Shown one piece after another: positions 6,154-8,009 of a DNA stretch of 8,009 nucleotides (positions are counted from its first letter, which is position 1; each line of letters begins with the position of its first letter). A model generated the notes under the pieces. That model was given only the letters and a program-made list of their open reading frames with translations. It ran no database searches and was not told the origin of the DNA. Location of the stretch: positions 1 through 8,009 of the forward strand of contig JAEWEO010000288.1 in NCBI GenBank assembly GCA_023389295.1, in the 5' to 3' direction. The position numbers and the translations under genes are program-made. The DNA comes from Bacillota bacterium. Lineage in GTDB: Bacteria; Bacillota; Clostridia; Lachnospirales; Lachnospiraceae.

Positions 6154-7266
6154 ATGGAAAAAAGAGCATTTGGTAATACGGGGTTATACACTTCTCTCCT
6201 TGGCTTTGGAGGCTTTCATCTGTTAGAAATCCCTGTGGCTGAGGCTAATTATTTACTAAACAGGTATCTTGATGCTGGCGGCAATTATATTGAAACAGCC
6301 GCTTCCTACGGAAATGGAGAGTCTGAGAGAAAAATCGGATTATGTGTATCCGAAAGGCGTAAAGAATACATACTTGCTACAAAGACCGGAGAAAGATCAA
6401 AAGAGGGATGCTTAGCATCACTAAAGCAAAGTCTTTCTAACCTACGTACCGACTACATCGATCTTTTTATCATGCATGCCGTTGGTACTGGGAAGGATCT
6501 TGATCAAATTCTTGCCCCCGGAGGTGCTTTGGAAGGCGCTTTGGAAGCAAAAAAAGAAGGAAAAATACACCACATCGGTATTTCCATGCACGGCCAACCG
6601 GATGTGCTAATTAGAGCTTTAAAGGAATATCCCTTTGACGCTGTCATGACCACCATCAATTATTACGATCATTTTAATTTCCCTGAAATTCAGGAGGAGC
6701 TTCTCCCCTTGGCTAAGGAAAAAGGTAGCGCCGTCATTTTAATGAAGCCGGTTGCAGACGGACTTCTATGGAGATCTGCTAAGGAAGCTTTTCGTTATGC
6801 TTTTAGCCAGCCGGTTTCCATTGTAGTAGCAGGCATTAATAACAAAGAGATGTTAGATTTGGATTTATCCTTTGCCGAAGAATTTACTCCTATGGCTGAG
6901 GAGGAAATACAACAACTCTATGCAAATGCTCCTGAATTAGGTGACTATGTTTGCCGTCAATGTAATGAATGCTTGGTATGTCCGGAAGATATCCCCATCA
7001 CAAAGATCTTTCAATACGAAGGTTACTTTGACCGTCAGATGGCGGATGCAAGAGTTACCAACGCATCCGATTATGCATTAAAGGAGCGTCTGCGTTTTTG
7101 GTTTGATAATAAAGACATGGCTAAGAATCTATATGACAAATTAGAGGTAAAAGCAGATAAGTGTACGAAATGTGGACTATGTACGCCAAAGTGTCCCTAT
7201 CACATTGACATCATCCGAAAACTCTCCATAGCAGATTATAAACTTGCAGAAAGAGAGATTTATTAA
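6154..7266 (+). CDS. Aldo-keto reductase with C-terminal 4Fe-4S cluster motifs
   Basis: A 370-residue cytosolic oxidoreductase of the COG1453 type: an aldo-keto reductase TIM barrel (about 1-245) followed by an Fe-S extension. The barrel shows RAFGNTGLYTSLLGFGG (4-20), then ETAASYGNGESE (47-58), KTGERS (77-82) and LFIMH (104-108). These supply the catalytic Y52, K77 and H108 of the usual tetrad, while the usual Asp is Glu (E47). The extension carries two Cys clusters: CRQCNECLVCP (C267, C270, C273, C276) and the ferredoxin-type CTKCGLCTPKCP (C337, C340, C343, C347). One or two iron-sulfur centres could feed electrons to or from the barrel. The substrate is unknown. The ATG at 6154 follows AGGAGG (6143-6148) by five bases. 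The gene is monocistronic, divergent from yccF and convergent with prfC. Confidence 0.92.
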   Translation: MEKRAFGNTGLYTSLLGFGGFHLLEIPVAEANYLLNRYLDAGGNYIETAASYGNGESERKIGLCVSERRKEYILATKTGERSKEGCLASLKQSLSNLRTDYIDLFIMHAVGTGKDLDQILAPGGALEGALEAKKEGKIHHIGISMHGQPDVLIRALKEYPFDAVMTTINYYDHFNFPEIQEELLPLAKEKGSAVILMKPVADGLLWRSAKEAFRYAFSQPVSIVVAGINNKEMLDLDLSFAEEFTPMAEEEIQQLYANAPELGDYVCRQCNECLVCPEDIPITKIFQYEGYFDRQMADARVTNASDYALKERLRFWFDNKDMAKNLYDKLEVKADKCTKCGLCTPKCPYHIDIIRKLSIADYKLAEREIY

Positions 7267-7329
7267 TATAGGAAATGTAACCTTTCATTAGGCATACCGA
7301 GGGAATAAATGAATTGGAATGAATAGAGT

Positions 7330-7386
7330 TAACTTAATTGTGTCTACGCTATTGACAAAAGCAAATAACGTAGACACATTAGGTTA
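7330..7386. repeat. Long imperfect inverted repeat between the aldo-keto reductase gene and prfC
   Basis: TGTGTCTACG (7339-7348) is perfectly complementary to CGTAGACACA (7369-7378). After one bulged T (7338), pairing continues for eight more positions (7330-7337 with 7379-7386), including one G-T. The stem is about 18 bp with a 20-base loop. It starts 64 bases after the reductase stop and 20 bases after the prfC stop, so it could end transcription of both. Neither exit has a clean U run: the plus side is moderately T-rich (TTATCTATTTC) and the minus side is poor. It may instead be a small mobile or REP-like repeat. Confidence 0.7.
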
Positions 7387-7406
7387 TTATCTATTTCAGG
7401 GCATCT

Positions 7407-8009
7407 TTAATTCTTACCAAACTCGGATAATACGAGATCCTTATTACGTTCTAGTGCCATTTGAATACTCCAGCGATTCACAAATAATAACAGCGGATTG
7501 CCCTTTAAGTCTTTAATTTTCTTCGTATCAGAGGATACGCTCAATTTACTTACATCAATATTCTTATTTTCAATCCAACGAATATATTCATAAGCCAAAG
7601 GCTCCATTCGAATTTCAACACCATACTCGGATTCCAAACGGAATTTCAGTACGTCAAATTGCAGCACACCTACAACTCCAACAATAATCTCCTCCATACC
7701 GGTGTTGTATTCTTGAAATATTTGGATTGCTCCTTCTTGGGCAATCTGTGAAATGCCTTTGAGAAACTGTTTTCTCTTCATGGTGTCAACCTGGCGAATC
7801 TTTGCAAAGTGCTCCGGTGAAAAGGTCGGAATACCTTCGTAAGTAAATTTTTGATCTTGGGAACAAAGAGTATCACCGATGGAGAAAATACCCGGATCAA
7901 AAACACCGATAATGTCTCCGGCATATGCTTCCTCAATTATGGTTCGCTCTTGTGCCATAAGCTGCTGTGGCTGGGAAAGTCTTATTTTCTTGCCACCTTG
8001 CATATGGTA
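7407..8009 (-). CDS. prfC: Peptide chain release factor 3, C-terminal part, N-terminus outside the window
   Basis: RF3 is a translational GTPase that removes RF1/RF2 from the ribosome after peptide release. Only the last 200 codons are in the window. The frame stays open through 8009, and the GTPase domain of a protein of about 530 residues lies beyond the edge. What is visible matches domains II and III of E. coli RF3: the barrel segment EEAYAGDIIGVFDPG with FSIGDTL, then GIPTFSPEHFAKIRQVD, then KRKQFLKGISQIAQEGAIQ, and the strongly conserved GVVGVLQFDVLKFRLESEYG. A typical RWIE motif follows, and the end is FGKN. The first Met in the window is internal, not a start, because the frame continues upstream with His and Tyr codons. 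The GVLQFDV block separates it from EF-G and other GTPases. It converges on the aldo-keto reductase gene across a long hairpin. Confidence 0.95.
   Translation of the reverse strand, partial: YHMQGGKKIRLSQPQQLMAQERTIIEEAYAGDIIGVFDPGIFSIGDTLCSQDQKFTYEGIPTFSPEHFAKIRQVDTMKRKQFLKGISQIAQEGAIQIFQEYNTGMEEIIVGVVGVLQFDVLKFRLESEYGVEIRMEPLAYEYIRWIENKNIDVSKLSVSSDTKKIKDLKGNPLLLFVNRWSIQMALERNKDLVLSEFGKN

Noticed and set aside
7330..7386. CRISPR repeat or insertion-sequence ends
   Set aside because: There is only one inverted pair, no repeated spacer arrangement, no transposase and only 20 bases between the arms. A hairpin or tiny palindromic repeat is the most that can be claimed.
7319..7516. 65-codon plus-strand reading frame over the 3' end of prfC
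   Set aside because: Most of it is antisense to the clearly conserved RF3 C-terminus and it crosses the long hairpin. It has no ribosome site, so it is a shadow frame.

Overview
The window is about 8 kb of AT-rich DNA carrying eight protein genes, two of them cut by the window edges. Shine-Dalgarno sites are strong (AAGGAG or AGGAGG) and promoters are close to sigma-A consensus. The glutamine synthetase is of the feedback-inhibited type I-alpha. Together with the protein families present, this suggests a low-GC Firmicute, most likely a Clostridia member and perhaps Lachnospiraceae. The species cannot be fixed from the sequence alone. I see no tRNA, rRNA, CRISPR array, transposase or phage gene.

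Left part (1-2894, minus strand): an iron-containing alcohol dehydrogenase gene lies upstream of glnA, which runs off the left edge about 12 residues before its expected end. The 162 bp between them hold a near-consensus promoter, a palindrome over its -10 box, and a strong intrinsic terminator that begins only a few bases after the predicted start of transcription. That arrangement suggests attenuation of glnA, or a terminator for the dehydrogenase gene placed downstream of the glnA promoter. Upstream of the dehydrogenase, a 311-bp divergent region carries one consensus-like promoter in each direction.

Middle part (2895-5912): a 12-helix major facilitator transporter on the plus strand converges on a minus-strand operon. 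The operon order is a YccF-family membrane protein, then a small Smr-domain protein, then a YqjM/NamA-type old yellow enzyme. The two 3' ends share a long hairpin that probably terminates transcription in both directions. A short minisatellite of 18-bp units separates the Smr gene from the old yellow enzyme gene.

Right part (5913-8009): an aldo-keto reductase with two Cys clusters for 4Fe-4S centres is divergent from the yccF operon. It converges on prfC (peptide chain release factor 3), of which only the C-terminal 200 codons are present. A long imperfect hairpin lies between them.

Taken together, this is a mostly ordinary chromosomal region. Two housekeeping genes (glnA, prfC) flank three unrelated oxidoreductases (Fe-ADH, old yellow enzyme, Fe-S aldo-keto reductase), a transporter and small proteins. 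All three redox enzymes could act on aldehydes, ketones or enals, but a shared pathway is only an inference. I found no convincing new multi-gene system. The best leads are the glnA leader, the hairpin at 7330-7386, the 5223-5281 minisatellite and the variant Smr protein.
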